The notes under the pieces were generated by a model. It made no database searches. It was not told the origin of the DNA and worked only from the letters and a program-made list of their open reading frames with translations. Of a DNA stretch of 10,354 bases, positions 1-6,216 are shown piece after piece. The stretch is taken from contig JAEZJP010000045.1 of the NCBI GenBank assembly GCA_023415715.1, positions 1-10,354 on the forward strand, in the 5' to 3' direction. Numbering within the stretch: position 1 is the first letter of the stretch; every line of letters begins with the position of its first letter. This stretch comes from Bacillota bacterium (GTDB lineage Bacteria > Bacillota > Clostridia > Christensenellales > Aristaeellaceae). A program made the translations under genes and the position numbers.

Positions 1-88
1 CAAAACCGCCGTTCAGCAGAACAGCGATGAGTATGAAAGCGCTGATGAGCACCACATAGCCCATAAAGCCTCTGGATGTCCGCTTCAA
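1..88 (-). CDS. ftsH: FtsH ATP-dependent membrane metalloprotease, N-terminal fragment
   Basis: Only the first 29 codons are in the window; the gene runs off the left edge. The reading begins MKRTSRGFMGYVVLIS and continues as a hydrophobic segment ending LLNGGF, which is the charged start plus first transmembrane helix expected of FtsH. FtsH is a membrane-anchored AAA+ zinc protease that degrades misfolded and regulatory proteins. The start is a TTG at 88-86, preceded by an AGGAGG site eight bases upstream; the ATG at codon 9 has no comparable site. The identity leans on the tilS-hpt-ftsH gene order, which is conserved in Firmicutes, because so little protein is visible. It has its own promoter in the gap after hpt, so it need not depend on read-through from tilS-hpt. 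Confidence 0.8.
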   Translation of the reverse strand, partial: MKRTSRGFMGYVVLISAFILIAVLLNGGF

Positions 89-121
89 AACAGGGTCCTC
101 CTTCTGTCAAATTGAATTATT

Positions 122-150
122 ATTATAGCACAGTTAATGAAGGAAAGCAA
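122..150 (-). promoter_or_regulatory. sigma-A-type promoter of ftsH
   Basis: On the minus strand a -35 box TTGCTT (150-145) is followed after 17 bases by a perfect -10 TATAAT (127-122). The bases TGC directly before the -10 also make it an extended -10. Transcription would start near 115, leaving a leader of about 27 bases with the AGGAGG site of ftsH. The promoter lies wholly between the hpt stop and the ftsH start. Confidence 0.8.
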
Positions 151-162
151 ATTGCCGTCTCT

Positions 163-720
163 TCATTTGCTGTAAATTCTAGGGTGTAAAACGCCGATAT
201 CCGGCAGGTTCCTGTACTTCTCGTCATAGTCCAGCCCATACCCTACCACGAAAGCATCGGGTATTTCAAAGCAGCTGTAATCCGGCGCAAGCTCCACCCT
301 GCGGCGGGCGGGTTTATCCAGCAGCGTAACGATCTTGATGGAGGCAGGGCCGCGTTCCAGCAGCGCCCGTTTCAAATAGGACAGCGTGAGGCCGGTATCC
401 ACGATATCCTCCACAATCAACACGTCCTGATTAAGGATATCCCTGTCCAGATCCTTCAAAATACGCACTACCCCGGAGGTCTTTGTAGAACTGCCGTAGC
501 TGGAAATGGCCATAAACTCGGTTTTTAAAGGCAGGTCGATCTCCCTGATCAGATCGGAGAAGAACAGCACCGCGCCTTTTAAAATGCCGATCAAAACAGG
601 TTCCTTTCCGGCATAATCCCGGGCAATGGTTTCCCCCATCTTTTTGATGGCCTTGCCGATTTCCTCCCGCGTGATCAGAATGGAATCCAGATCGGCGTAC
701 ATCTGAGCGTCGGTGTGCAT
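163..720 (-). CDS. hpt: hypoxanthine (guanine) phosphoribosyltransferase
   Basis: This cytoplasmic purine-salvage enzyme transfers the phosphoribosyl group of PRPP to hypoxanthine or guanine, giving IMP or GMP. The 185-residue length is normal for the bacterial family. The PRPP-binding signature VLIVEDIVDTGLTL lies at residues 100-113, with the acidic pair E104-D105. The flexible active-site loop with SSYGSSTKTSG is at 73-83, the GILKGA loop at 45-50, the base-contacting DK at 135-136, and the EKYRNLP stretch with a conserved Arg near 167-173. The start ATG (720-718) has an AAGGAG site eight bases upstream. The gene begins 25 bases after the end of tilS on the same strand, so the two are very likely co-transcribed. 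Nothing unusual is seen. Confidence 0.97.
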   Translation of the reverse strand: MHTDAQMYADLDSILITREEIGKAIKKMGETIARDYAGKEPVLIGILKGAVLFFSDLIREIDLPLKTEFMAISSYGSSTKTSGVVRILKDLDRDILNQDVLIVEDIVDTGLTLSYLKRALLERGPASIKIVTLLDKPARRRVELAPDYSCFEIPDAFVVGYGLDYDEKYRNLPDIGVLHPRIYSK

Positions 721-745
721 AGCATAATCTCCTTTATCTGCTTGG

Positions 746-2194
746 TCATCTTAAGCGTTTATCCCAGGGAAGAGGGCCTAAAAGCGTAAGCCTCGTGCCA
801 TTTTCAGAACCTGGCCGGATGGCTGCCGTTTGAGACGGGCCAACGCCCGGGATCCACAGCACTTCCGCCCCCCTCATCAGGATAGGAAGCATGTCCCGAA
901 AGGGCCTGTCCACATGACGGTCAATCAGCACTTCCTTCAGCATCTTTGTGCCTTCCCCGTTCAGCAGCCGGAAGGTGTCGCCCTTAAGCCTTGTGCGGAA
1001 TACCGCGCCCGAAAGCTCTCTTGCGTCCAGCGCCTGGCAGCGGATGCCGTCTCCCAGCTCCATCCCGGGTCTCCAGGGTTCTGCAGCAAAACGGAAGCTT
1101 TCAAATTCCGTCTCTCCCGTAAGGGATAATGGTACTTCCAACGCTGTCATGGCCCTGCCCGGAGGGATCAGAAAAAACCGCTTCGCGCTGCACTCCCCCC
1201 GCACGCCGCCCGGCAAATTAACGGCGCGGGAACCCCGCCCATTAATAAAATTCAGCAACTCCTCCGTTTTGTCAAAGCTCAAAACAGTCATATCGCCATC
1301 CTGAGGAAGGGACATTACGGATACAGCTTGCACTAAGAAAGCCCTGACCATCCTTCTTCTGAAAGCGGGATGCTGCTGAACCAGTGTTTCCCTGTCCAAA
1401 AAGCACAGGGCTTTATCCATGCGGGCATTCACCTTAAGCCATTTTAAGGTTTCCCCCCGCCACCACTCCTCCTCCGCCGCCATCAAAAGTGCCGTGCGGT
1501 TCATGGCTTTTTTGCATCCCGGAACCATGCTTTCAAGCATGGGCATCACCTGAAGGCGAAGCTTGTTTCGCAGACCTTCGGGTTTAAAATTGGTCTCGTC
1601 CTCCCGCCAGGATAAGCCTTCCTCTTCAAGTGCCTTTTTAAGCAGTTCGTGGTCTAGGGACAGAAAGGGCCGCACCAGAAGCCCGCCTGAGAAGGAGATC
1701 GATTGCGCCATTCCGGAAAGCCCTGCCGGTCCGCTGCCGCGCAGCAAATGCATCAGCACCGTTTCCGCCTGGTCATCCCCGTGGTGGGCTAATAGAAGCG
1801 CGTCGCCATGGCATTGCGCCATGGCCTTTTGGAAGCATTCATACCTTAAGGTGCGGGCCGCTTCCTCCACACCGCAGTGCCCAAGGCGCATTGCTTTAGG
1901 AACATCCACCGAAAACTTCATCAGCGGTACGTGAAGCTCACAACACAGATCCTGTACAAAAGCCGCATCCTTCTTTGATTCTTCCCCCCGCAAACCATGC
2001 TCCACATGCACTGCCGTCAATGAAAAATCATGCGATTCCCGCAAAAGGGCCATCCCGTGCAATAGAGCCACGGAGTCTGCGCCCCCCGACACGCCCGCCA
2101 AAAGCGTCCTGCCGCCGTCCAGCAGGGAAAGCGACTGAAGCAAATGGGCCAAGGGCATCAAAAGCTGGTTTCGCATGATGGTTTTCATGCGCAT
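746..2194 (-). CDS. tilS: tRNA(Ile) lysidine synthetase TilS
   Basis: TilS uses ATP to attach lysine to C34 of tRNA-Ile2, changing the anticodon from reading AUG to reading AUA. The PP-loop ATP pyrophosphatase motif SGGADS is at residues 36-41. The family block HHGDDQAETVLMHLLRGSG follows at about 137-155. The C-terminal TilS domain (about 400-475) shows GDTFR, a lysine-rich KMLKEVLIDR stretch and LWIPG. At 482 residues it is within the range of the full-length form. The start is uncertain. The first ATG (2194) has only a weak AGG upstream; ATGs at 2188, 2176 and 2158 are in frame, and the last leaves the more typical 23 or so residues before the PP-loop. None has a strong ribosome site. Hpt follows after 25 bases. 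Confidence 0.95.
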   Translation of the reverse strand: MRMKTIMRNQLLMPLAHLLQSLSLLDGGRTLLAGVSGGADSVALLHGMALLRESHDFSLTAVHVEHGLRGEESKKDAAFVQDLCCELHVPLMKFSVDVPKAMRLGHCGVEEAARTLRYECFQKAMAQCHGDALLLAHHGDDQAETVLMHLLRGSGPAGLSGMAQSISFSGGLLVRPFLSLDHELLKKALEEEGLSWREDETNFKPEGLRNKLRLQVMPMLESMVPGCKKAMNRTALLMAAEEEWWRGETLKWLKVNARMDKALCFLDRETLVQQHPAFRRRMVRAFLVQAVSVMSLPQDGDMTVLSFDKTEELLNFINGRGSRAVNLPGGVRGECSAKRFFLIPPGRAMTALEVPLSLTGETEFESFRFAAEPWRPGMELGDGIRCQALDARELSGAVFRTRLKGDTFRLLNGEGTKMLKEVLIDRHVDRPFRDMLPILMRGAEVLWIPGVGPSQTAAIRPGSENGTRLTLLGPLPWDKRLR

Positions 2195-2223
2195 ATTGTA
2201 CCTATTCCAAAGCCCCGGCGCAA
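2195..2223 (-). promoter_or_regulatory. possible promoter of tilS-hpt, very close to the start codon
   Basis: On the minus strand TTGCGC (2223-2218) and TACAAT (2200-2195) are separated by exactly 17 bases. If used, transcription would begin near 2188, inside the first annotated codons and close to the in-frame ATG at 2188. That would imply a leaderless or near-leaderless message, or a start at 2176 or 2158. The -35 match is moderate and there is no other support. No better promoter was found between here and the hsp20 promoter. Confidence 0.35.
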
Positions 2224-2445
2224 GTGTTTGACATCATTTTTTTCGCCTTCCTTCCTCATTTGCCGCATCAATCTCCCATTTATCACAAAGCGGGAAATTT
2301 CCGGCTGCAGATTCTTGACCTTTCAATGAAAGTATACCCGATCCCGCAAGTCTTGAAACTTTTCGAAAATTACAGCAAACAATAGATAATTCAAGATAAT
2401 TCTGATATTCGTGCAGAATCCTTACGGTTTTAGACCATATTTAAC

Positions 2446-2462
2446 TTTGACCTTCTTTGACC
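2446..2462 (+). promoter_or_regulatory. CtsR operator of hsp20
   Basis: The plus strand reads TTTGACCTTCTTTGACC. Its complement is GGTCAAAGAAGGTCAAA, which fits the known CtsR heptad direct repeat RGTCAAANANRGTCAAA at every fixed position. CtsR is the class III heat-shock repressor of low-GC Gram-positives and normally controls clp genes and sometimes small Hsps. The box covers the -35 and the first part of the spacer of the hsp20 promoter, so bound CtsR would block RNA polymerase. No CIRCE (HrcA) inverted repeat is present. Confidence 0.88.
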
Positions 2463-2475
2463 TTCATTGTATAAT
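2447..2475 (+). promoter_or_regulatory. sigma-A-type promoter of hsp20
   Basis: TTGACC (2447-2452) and TATAAT (2470-2475) are spaced by 17 bases, a near-consensus vegetative promoter. The start point would be near 2482, giving an untranslated leader of about 80 bases before the hsp20 ATG at 2563. This also excludes any translation start upstream of about 2482. Confidence 0.88.
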
Positions 2476-2488
2476 CGGGCCATGGAAA

Positions 2489-2555
2489 GGGAACCGATAT
2501 CAAAAAGGGTTCCCCTCCAACAAGCAAGAAAAAAGCAAGAAGATTTTCAAGGAGG
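2489..2555 (+). promoter_or_regulatory. structured hsp20 mRNA leader with possible masking of the ribosome site
   Basis: Just after the predicted transcript start, GGGAACC (2489-2495) can pair with GGTTCCC (2508-2514) across a 12-base loop. Directly next to it CCTCC (2514-2518) is complementary to the GGAGG core of the ribosome binding site at 2551-2555. The sequence between is A-rich and looks unstructured. Small heat-shock genes in other bacteria often carry RNA thermometers in their leaders. This one does not match a named class (ROSE, fourU) that I can recognise, and the anti-site helix is only five pairs. Confidence 0.35.
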
Positions 2556-2562
2556 ATTACGT

Positions 2563-3039
2563 ATGTATACCATGATTCCCTTCCGTGGCCGCAGAGACCT
2601 TAACCGGACCTTTGGCAACAGCCTGCTTAACGACAGCTTCTTCCGTTCCTTTTTCGACATGAGCGATTGGATGGGAAGCGCCGGCTTCCGTGTGGACGTC
2701 AAGGACAAGACTGACCATTATCTCCTGGAAGCTGAATTGCCCGGCGTGAACGAAGATCAAATCGACCTGACTGTGGACAACGATGTTTTGACCATAACCG
2801 CCAACGCCCGCACAGAGCACAAGGAGGAAAAGGACAATTACCTGTACTGCGAGCGCAGGGTGGGCCGTATGGAGCGCAGCTTCAGCCTGGAGGGCATACA
2901 GCAGGACAATATCAGTGCAGCCTACAAAAATGGCGTGCTTACCGTGATATTGCCCAAGAACGCCCCCGAACCTCTAAAATCCCAAAGGAAAATCGCCATC
3001 GGCGGCATCGGCCAGGACAAGATCACTGGGGACAACTAA
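2563..3039 (+). CDS. Hsp20/alpha-crystallin family small heat-shock protein
   Basis: This is an ATP-independent cytoplasmic chaperone that holds unfolding proteins. The 158-residue protein has a short N-terminal arm with MIPFRGRRDL and a Phe-rich stretch around 27-31. The alpha-crystallin domain spans about 42-131, containing AELPGV (57-62) and the diagnostic NGVLTVILPK (123-132). A polar C-terminal tail follows. The start ATG at 2563 has a full AAGGAGG site seven bases upstream; longer in-frame readings begin before or at the predicted transcript start and are rejected. It stands alone as a transcription unit under CtsR control and is followed by hairpins rather than another close gene. Confidence 0.95.
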   Translation: MYTMIPFRGRRDLNRTFGNSLLNDSFFRSFFDMSDWMGSAGFRVDVKDKTDHYLLEAELPGVNEDQIDLTVDNDVLTITANARTEHKEEKDNYLYCERRVGRMERSFSLEGIQQDNISAAYKNGVLTVILPKNAPEPLKSQRKIAIGGIGQDKITGDN

Positions 3040-3061
3040 GAACGTTTTTGAGATAATGACA

Positions 3062-3094
3062 GGGGAAGGGGCTTTTTGAAAAATCCCCTTCCCC
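3062..3094 (+). terminator. hairpin downstream of hsp20, possible terminator
   Basis: GGGGAAGGGG (3062-3071) pairs perfectly with CCCCTTCCCC (3085-3094), and the inner TTTTT and AAAAA can extend the stem. It begins 22 bases after the hsp20 stop. No run of T follows on the plus strand, so it may protect the 3' end or pause transcription rather than act as a standard Rho-independent terminator. Confidence 0.45.
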
Positions 3095-3236
3095 GGACCC
3101 TATCCCGAAAAACTTTCATATGATTTCAATTTTTTGAATATCTCAAAAGAAGCTTAATTGCTTTACCATAGATAGGCGAAGGGCGGGTATTCACCCGCAG
3201 CCAAGACAAGGAACGGGCCCTTTCCCCAATCCTTTT

Positions 3237-3272
3237 AAACCTCCTCCGGCACGTTCGCCGGAGGAGGTTTTT
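3237..3272 (+). terminator. Rho-independent terminator upstream of yitT
   Basis: AAACCTCCTCCGGC (3237-3250) and GCCGGAGGAGGTTT (3257-3270) form a perfect 14-bp stem with a six-base loop ACGTTC, ending in a short T run on the plus strand. It lies about 200 bases beyond the hsp20 stop and just before the yitT promoter. It would end any read-through from hsp20, or end a separate short RNA. On the minus strand the T run is poorer. Confidence 0.8.
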
Positions 3273-3329
3273 GCATATGTGGGTATGTGATGCAATACAT
3301 TTGCCTTCTTTGCAAAAAGGCTCAAACCC

Positions 3330-3358
3330 TTGCAGTTGCCCATGGAACATGATATGAT
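3330..3358 (+). promoter_or_regulatory. sigma-A-type promoter of the yitT-ydcZ unit
   Basis: TTGCAG (3330-3335) and TATGAT (3353-3358) are 17 bases apart, with TGA directly before the -10 (extended -10). The transcript would start near 3365, 34 bases before the yitT ATG at 3399. This supports that start over upstream in-frame candidates. Confidence 0.65.
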
Positions 3359-3398
3359 TTCCCCGTATGCTATCGCGCGTGCGGAGAGGAAGACCACT

Positions 3399-4259
3399 AT
3401 GCCCAAAACAGCCCGGCAAACGTTTCAGGAGTACATACTGCTGACGATCGGCACGATCTTCATTGCGATCGGCGTATATTTCTTCAAATTCCCCAACCAT
3501 TTTTCCACAGGCGGCGTCAGCGGCATTTCCATCATACTGGGCTATTATGTGCCGGGGCTGACGGCAGGGTCGTTCGTGTTTATCATCAACGCAGCTCTTT
3601 TGATCCTGGGTTTTGCGGTCTTCGGCAGGTCTTTCGGATTGCGCACCGCGTATTCCAGCACGCTGCTATCCAGCGTAATTTGGGTCATGGAACGGCTGAT
3701 TCCCCTTTCCCATCCGTTGACCACACAGCCCTTGCTGGAGCTGATTTTCGCCGTGGCGCTTCCTGCGGTGGGTTCGGCCATGCTCTTCAACATTGGCGCC
3801 AGCAGCGGCGGCACCGACATCATTGCCATGCTGCTGAAAAAGTATACCTCCCTGAATATAGGCAACGCGCTGTTCGCGGTGGATTTTATCATCACCGTGG
3901 CAGCGCTGTTTGCTTTCGGCGTGGAAACAGGGCTGTTCTCCATCCTGGGCCTGCTTATCAAGGCATTGCTTGTGGATATGGTGCTTGAGAACATCAAAAC
4001 CAACAAGTGCTTTCACATTATTACAGCCACGCCGGAGCCTATTTTGCGCTATATTGTGGACAACCTTCACCGGGGGGCCACTGTCCTCCACGGGGAGGGA
4101 GCCTATACCCATGAAAACCGCACTGTGCTTTTGACCGTGGTAAACCGTACCCAGGCCGTACACCTCCGCCAGTTTGCCAGGGAGGTAGACCCCCGCTGCT
4201 TCATATTGATCACTAATACGGGCGAAATTATCGGCAAGGGTTTCAGGGGAGTTATGTAA
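3399..4259 (+). CDS. YitT family integral membrane protein with DUF2179 domain
   Basis: The 286-residue protein has an N-terminal YitT membrane domain of about 10-200 with several hydrophobic helices. These include the family stretches FPNHFSTGGVSGISII (31-46) and NIGASSGGTDIIAMLLKKY (131-149). The soluble C-terminal DUF2179 domain (about 205-282) contains LHRGATVLHGEGAYTHENR (223-241) and ends near GEIIGKGF. Family members are abundant in Firmicutes. Their transported substrate is not established and no function is claimed here. The ATG at 3399 has a GAGAGGA site eight bases upstream and lies downstream of the predicted promoter; the in-frame ATG at 3330 overlaps the -35 and is rejected. A YdcZ-type gene follows after 27 bases, so the three genes probably form one operon. 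Confidence 0.92.
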   Translation: MPKTARQTFQEYILLTIGTIFIAIGVYFFKFPNHFSTGGVSGISIILGYYVPGLTAGSFVFIINAALLILGFAVFGRSFGLRTAYSSTLLSSVIWVMERLIPLSHPLTTQPLLELIFAVALPAVGSAMLFNIGASSGGTDIIAMLLKKYTSLNIGNALFAVDFIITVAALFAFGVETGLFSILGLLIKALLVDMVLENIKTNKCFHIITATPEPILRYIVDNLHRGATVLHGEGAYTHENRTVLLTVVNRTQAVHLRQFAREVDPRCFILITNTGEIIGKGFRGVM

Positions 4260-4286
4260 AGTTTCCGTACAAATGGAGGTGCTTTC

Positions 4287-4700
4287 ATGCCCGCGGTGCT
4301 GGGCGCATTCGTAGGCCTCATGTATTCCGTTATGAACCTTTTTAACGCACAGCTGAGTGGGGTTTACGGCAATTCTTTCGCCACGGTGCTCATCCATATA
4401 TCAGGTCTTATTTGCGTATTGCCGCTTACCATTAAACATCTGTTCAAAAAACATAACGCCCCCTTATGGATGTACATGGGCGGCGTGCTTGGTATATTCA
4501 CTGTGATCACCAGCAACCTGGGTGTCACAGTCCTTGGCGTCACGGCCACGCTTTCACTGACACTGCTCGGGCAAATGGCGTGCAGCATGATTTTTGATAA
4601 GTTCGGTCTATGGGGTTTTGTGAAAACGAAGTTCAAATGGGAAAAGGCCTTAAGTCTTGTTTTGATCGGGCTGGGAGTGGCGGTGATGATGCTATGGTGA
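4287..4700 (+). CDS. YdcZ/DUF606-family DMT membrane protein, first partner
   Basis: This 137-residue protein is almost entirely hydrophobic, with about five predicted transmembrane segments (near 3-20, 32-50, 62-82, 84-103, 119-136). It carries the family-like pattern LLGQ, seven residues, then FG (93-107, with D104). The DUF606 group belongs to the drug/metabolite transporter superfamily and occurs either as roughly 140-residue single units, often paired, or as fused double-length proteins. The substrate is unknown. A strong GGAGG lies seven bases before the ATG. Its last seven bases overlap the next gene of the same family, which suggests translational coupling and a heterodimer. Confidence 0.85.
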   Translation: MPAVLGAFVGLMYSVMNLFNAQLSGVYGNSFATVLIHISGLICVLPLTIKHLFKKHNAPLWMYMGGVLGIFTVITSNLGVTVLGVTATLSLTLLGQMACSMIFDKFGLWGFVKTKFKWEKALSLVLIGLGVAVMMLW

Positions 4701-5134
4701 TAGCGATAATAGGCGCATTGCTCAGCGGAGTCACTATAGTTCTAGCCCGGATGCTGGGTGCCAGGCTGGCTCAAAACTGCGGCGCTCCTTTTAGTTCCCT
4801 GATGAACTATATCACCGGCCTTACCGGCTCCCTGATCGCCTTTTTGGTGACGGGAGCCGTAACAAAGGCGGCCTTCCCAGCCCCGGGCGGATCCGTTGTC
4901 ATATACCTGGGCGGTGTTTTGGGTCTTGGGAGCGTATACATACTCAATAAGATCGCCCACAGGCTGCCCGCAACGCAAATGACGCTTTTGATCTTTGTGG
5001 GCCAGCTGTTTTCCGGCCTTCTTCTGGACTACTTTGCAACCCATAAGTTCTCATTGGGAACGCTGGTAGGCGGACTGTTGGTGCTTTCTGGCCTCGCGGT
5101 TAATATCTGGGGAGACAGAAAAAACAGGGAGTAG
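4694..5134 (+). CDS. YdcZ/DUF606-family DMT membrane protein, second partner
   Basis: The 146-residue product is also all-helical and hydrophobic, ending in a short charged tail GDRKNRE. It shares the pattern VGQLFSGLLLDYF (102-114) with the preceding protein, showing the same family with clear divergence between the two copies. The ATG at 4694 overlaps the stop of the first partner by seven bases (ATGGTGA). A longer in-frame reading from 4610 lies inside the first gene, lacks family similarity in its extra part, and is rejected. No separate strong ribosome site is present, as expected for coupled translation. It is the last gene of the operon and is followed by a palindromic repeat element. 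Confidence 0.85.
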   Translation: MVIAIIGALLSGVTIVLARMLGARLAQNCGAPFSSLMNYITGLTGSLIAFLVTGAVTKAAFPAPGGSVVIYLGGVLGLGSVYILNKIAHRLPATQMTLLIFVGQLFSGLLLDYFATHKFSLGTLVGGLLVLSGLAVNIWGDRKNRE

Positions 5135-5194
5135 CGGTATTGGAGTTTTCCAAACAATCACGACCTCCGGCAGAAAAGCCAATAAACAAACGAC

Positions 5195-5276
5195 GCCGTA
5201 GGGGCGATTATTAATCGCCCGCCGAGTAGCATGGACTGACCGTAACATACGGACGATTAATAATCGCCCCTACGGC
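5195..5276. repeat. 82-bp nested palindromic (MITE-like) intergenic repeat
   Basis: The two ends (5195-5217 and 5254-5276) are perfect 23-bp inverted repeats starting GCCGTAGGGGCG. Pairing continues with one mismatch to 5220/5251. Each arm is itself palindromic: 5202-5220 is perfect around one central base and 5252-5270 has one mismatch. The element can therefore form one long hairpin with a 30-base loop or two separate cruciform arms. From memory, GTAGGGGCG-type ends recur in intergenic palindromic repeats of several bacterial phyla, so this is probably one copy of a dispersed family. No target-site duplication is obvious and it has no coding capacity. It sits between the converging ydcZ pair and the PHP gene. 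Confidence 0.8.
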
Positions 5277-5336
5277 TTTCAGGCAAAGGCGAATGGATTT
5301 GCCGAGCAATCATGTCCCCACAGAGAAGCCCTTTCG

Positions 5337-6167
5337 TCATAGAATGCCCCGCAGGTCCAGTTGACTCATATCCACCCGCATGATGCCGATATCATGGACC
5401 ACGCCTCCCGGTACATTGTTAAAGCCTCCGTGGCCGTCGCCGCCGCAGGTAATGCATAGTTTATGGGCGTGACAGTAAGCAGCGCAAAAGTTGGTAAACG
5501 ACTTTGTATGCTCGGGATAATAACATTCGATGCCGCCTAGGCCGCACCGGCGCAAGTCATCCAGTATATCTTCGAAATCCTCAGGCATCTGCGGCCACCA
5601 GCAGCCGGGATGCGCCAATACCGGCACGCCGCCCGCTTCCCGGATCACAAAGCAGGCCTCCCCTATCCCATAGTAGTCCGGCCGGAAGCCGCCATATTGC
5701 TTGTGATAGGCCAGCCCATTAAGCAGCGAATCGGTCAGCCCCCTGGCCCGCAAATAATGCAGCCCTTTCCAGCCGCCCTCCCCCGGCGCATAGGTAAACC
5801 GTGCATAATCCTCCATATTAAGCTCCGGATAGTCCTTGAGCATGTTCATCACCATCTGGACGCTTATTTCTTCCAGCTCCCGGCGGCTTTTTTGCATCAG
5901 CTCCAGCATATGCGCGTTTCTATAGTCAAAGGCATAACCCAACAGATGCAGCGTTCTATCTCGCCAGCACACATCCAGTTCTACGCCCTGCACAAGGTGG
6001 ATATCCTCCGCTTCGCAGATGGGACGAAGGCTGTCATAAGCGGCGATGGTATCATGGTCGCACACGGAGATCACGTTAAGCCCCTTTGCCTTGGCAGTAT
6101 CCACCACCTCGCGGGGGGACTGGGCCCCGTCGGAAAAACAGGTATGAATATGCAGGTCGGCAAGCAT
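5337..6167 (-). CDS. PHP-domain metal-dependent phosphoesterase (TrpH/YciV-like)
   Basis: PHP proteins are metal-dependent phosphoesterases. The TrpH/YciV branch acts on nucleotide 3',5'-bisphosphates and short RNA 5' ends, but the substrate here is not proven. In the 276-residue protein the metal ligands are visible: HIH (6-8), D13, DHD (37-39), E63 in GVELD, H74, H186 in LAHPG, and D244/H246 in GGDGHG. All expected positions are filled, so it should be active. I take the ATG at 6167 as the start because AAGGAGG lies 11 bases upstream and DLHIHT follows at once, as in the family. The in-frame ATG at 6200 has no ribosome site. The gene stands alone, convergent with the ydcZ operon and separated from ypeB by nearly 390 bases. 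Confidence 0.9.
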   Translation of the reverse strand: MLADLHIHTCFSDGAQSPREVVDTAKAKGLNVISVCDHDTIAAYDSLRPICEAEDIHLVQGVELDVCWRDRTLHLLGYAFDYRNAHMLELMQKSRRELEEISVQMVMNMLKDYPELNMEDYARFTYAPGEGGWKGLHYLRARGLTDSLLNGLAYHKQYGGFRPDYYGIGEACFVIREAGGVPVLAHPGCWWPQMPEDFEDILDDLRRCGLGGIECYYPEHTKSFTNFCAAYCHAHKLCITCGGDGHGGFNNVPGGVVHDIGIMRVDMSQLDLRGIL

Positions 6168-6216
6168 TGCTCCATCCACCTCCTTGCTGTTGATGATCAT
6201 TTGGAATGTTTTTGTC

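Larger units (their letters stand above)
2195..2562. other. divergent intergenic region between tilS and hsp20
   Basis: This 368-base stretch holds the possible tilS promoter at its left end and the CtsR-controlled hsp20 promoter and leader at its right end. The middle (about 2224-2445) is AT-richer than its surroundings and contains no convincing open frame. It has two short perfect palindromes of unknown meaning: GGAAATTTCC at 2293-2302, and CTTTCA-A-TGAAAG at 2320-2332. I see no tRNA, terminator or riboswitch there. Confidence 0.6.
3040..3398. other. gene-free region between hsp20 and yitT
   Basis: This 359-base stretch contains, in order: a strong G/C hairpin at 3062-3094 nested between a separated 10-base inverted repeat (TTTTGAGATA at 3046-3055, TATCTCAAAA at 3139-3148); a small hairpin GCGGGT-ATTC-ACCCGC at 3183-3198; a long perfect terminator-type hairpin at 3237-3272; and the yitT promoter at 3330-3358. 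No convincing protein frame is present on either strand. The two separate hairpin clusters leave room for a short untranslated RNA, but I find no clear promoter for one. Confidence 0.6.

Noticed and set aside
2293..2332. Two short palindromes as extra operators
   Set aside because: They are 10 and 13 bases, match no operator I can name (not CIRCE, not CtsR), and lie far from either promoter.
2467..2562. Longer in-frame start of hsp20 (TTG at 2467 or ATG at 2482)
   Set aside because: It begins inside the -10 region or at the predicted transcript start; the ATG at 2563 has a full AAGGAGG site and gives a normal Hsp20 length.
3330..3398. Longer start of the YitT protein at 3330
   Set aside because: It overlaps the -35 of the likely promoter and adds a stretch without family character; the ATG at 3399 has a ribosome site.
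3666..4397. Long minus-strand open frame opposite yitT
   Set aside because: It is rich in His, Gln and Gly as expected from an antisense reading of a membrane protein gene, and it crosses the yitT-ydcZ boundary.
4610..4693. Upstream start for the second YdcZ protein
   Set aside because: The additional residues are an out-of-frame reading of the first YdcZ gene and are not hydrophobic like the family.
6168..6200. ATG at 6200 as start of the PHP protein
   Set aside because: No ribosome site precedes it, whereas AAGGAGG sits correctly before the ATG at 6167, directly ahead of the conserved DLHIHT.
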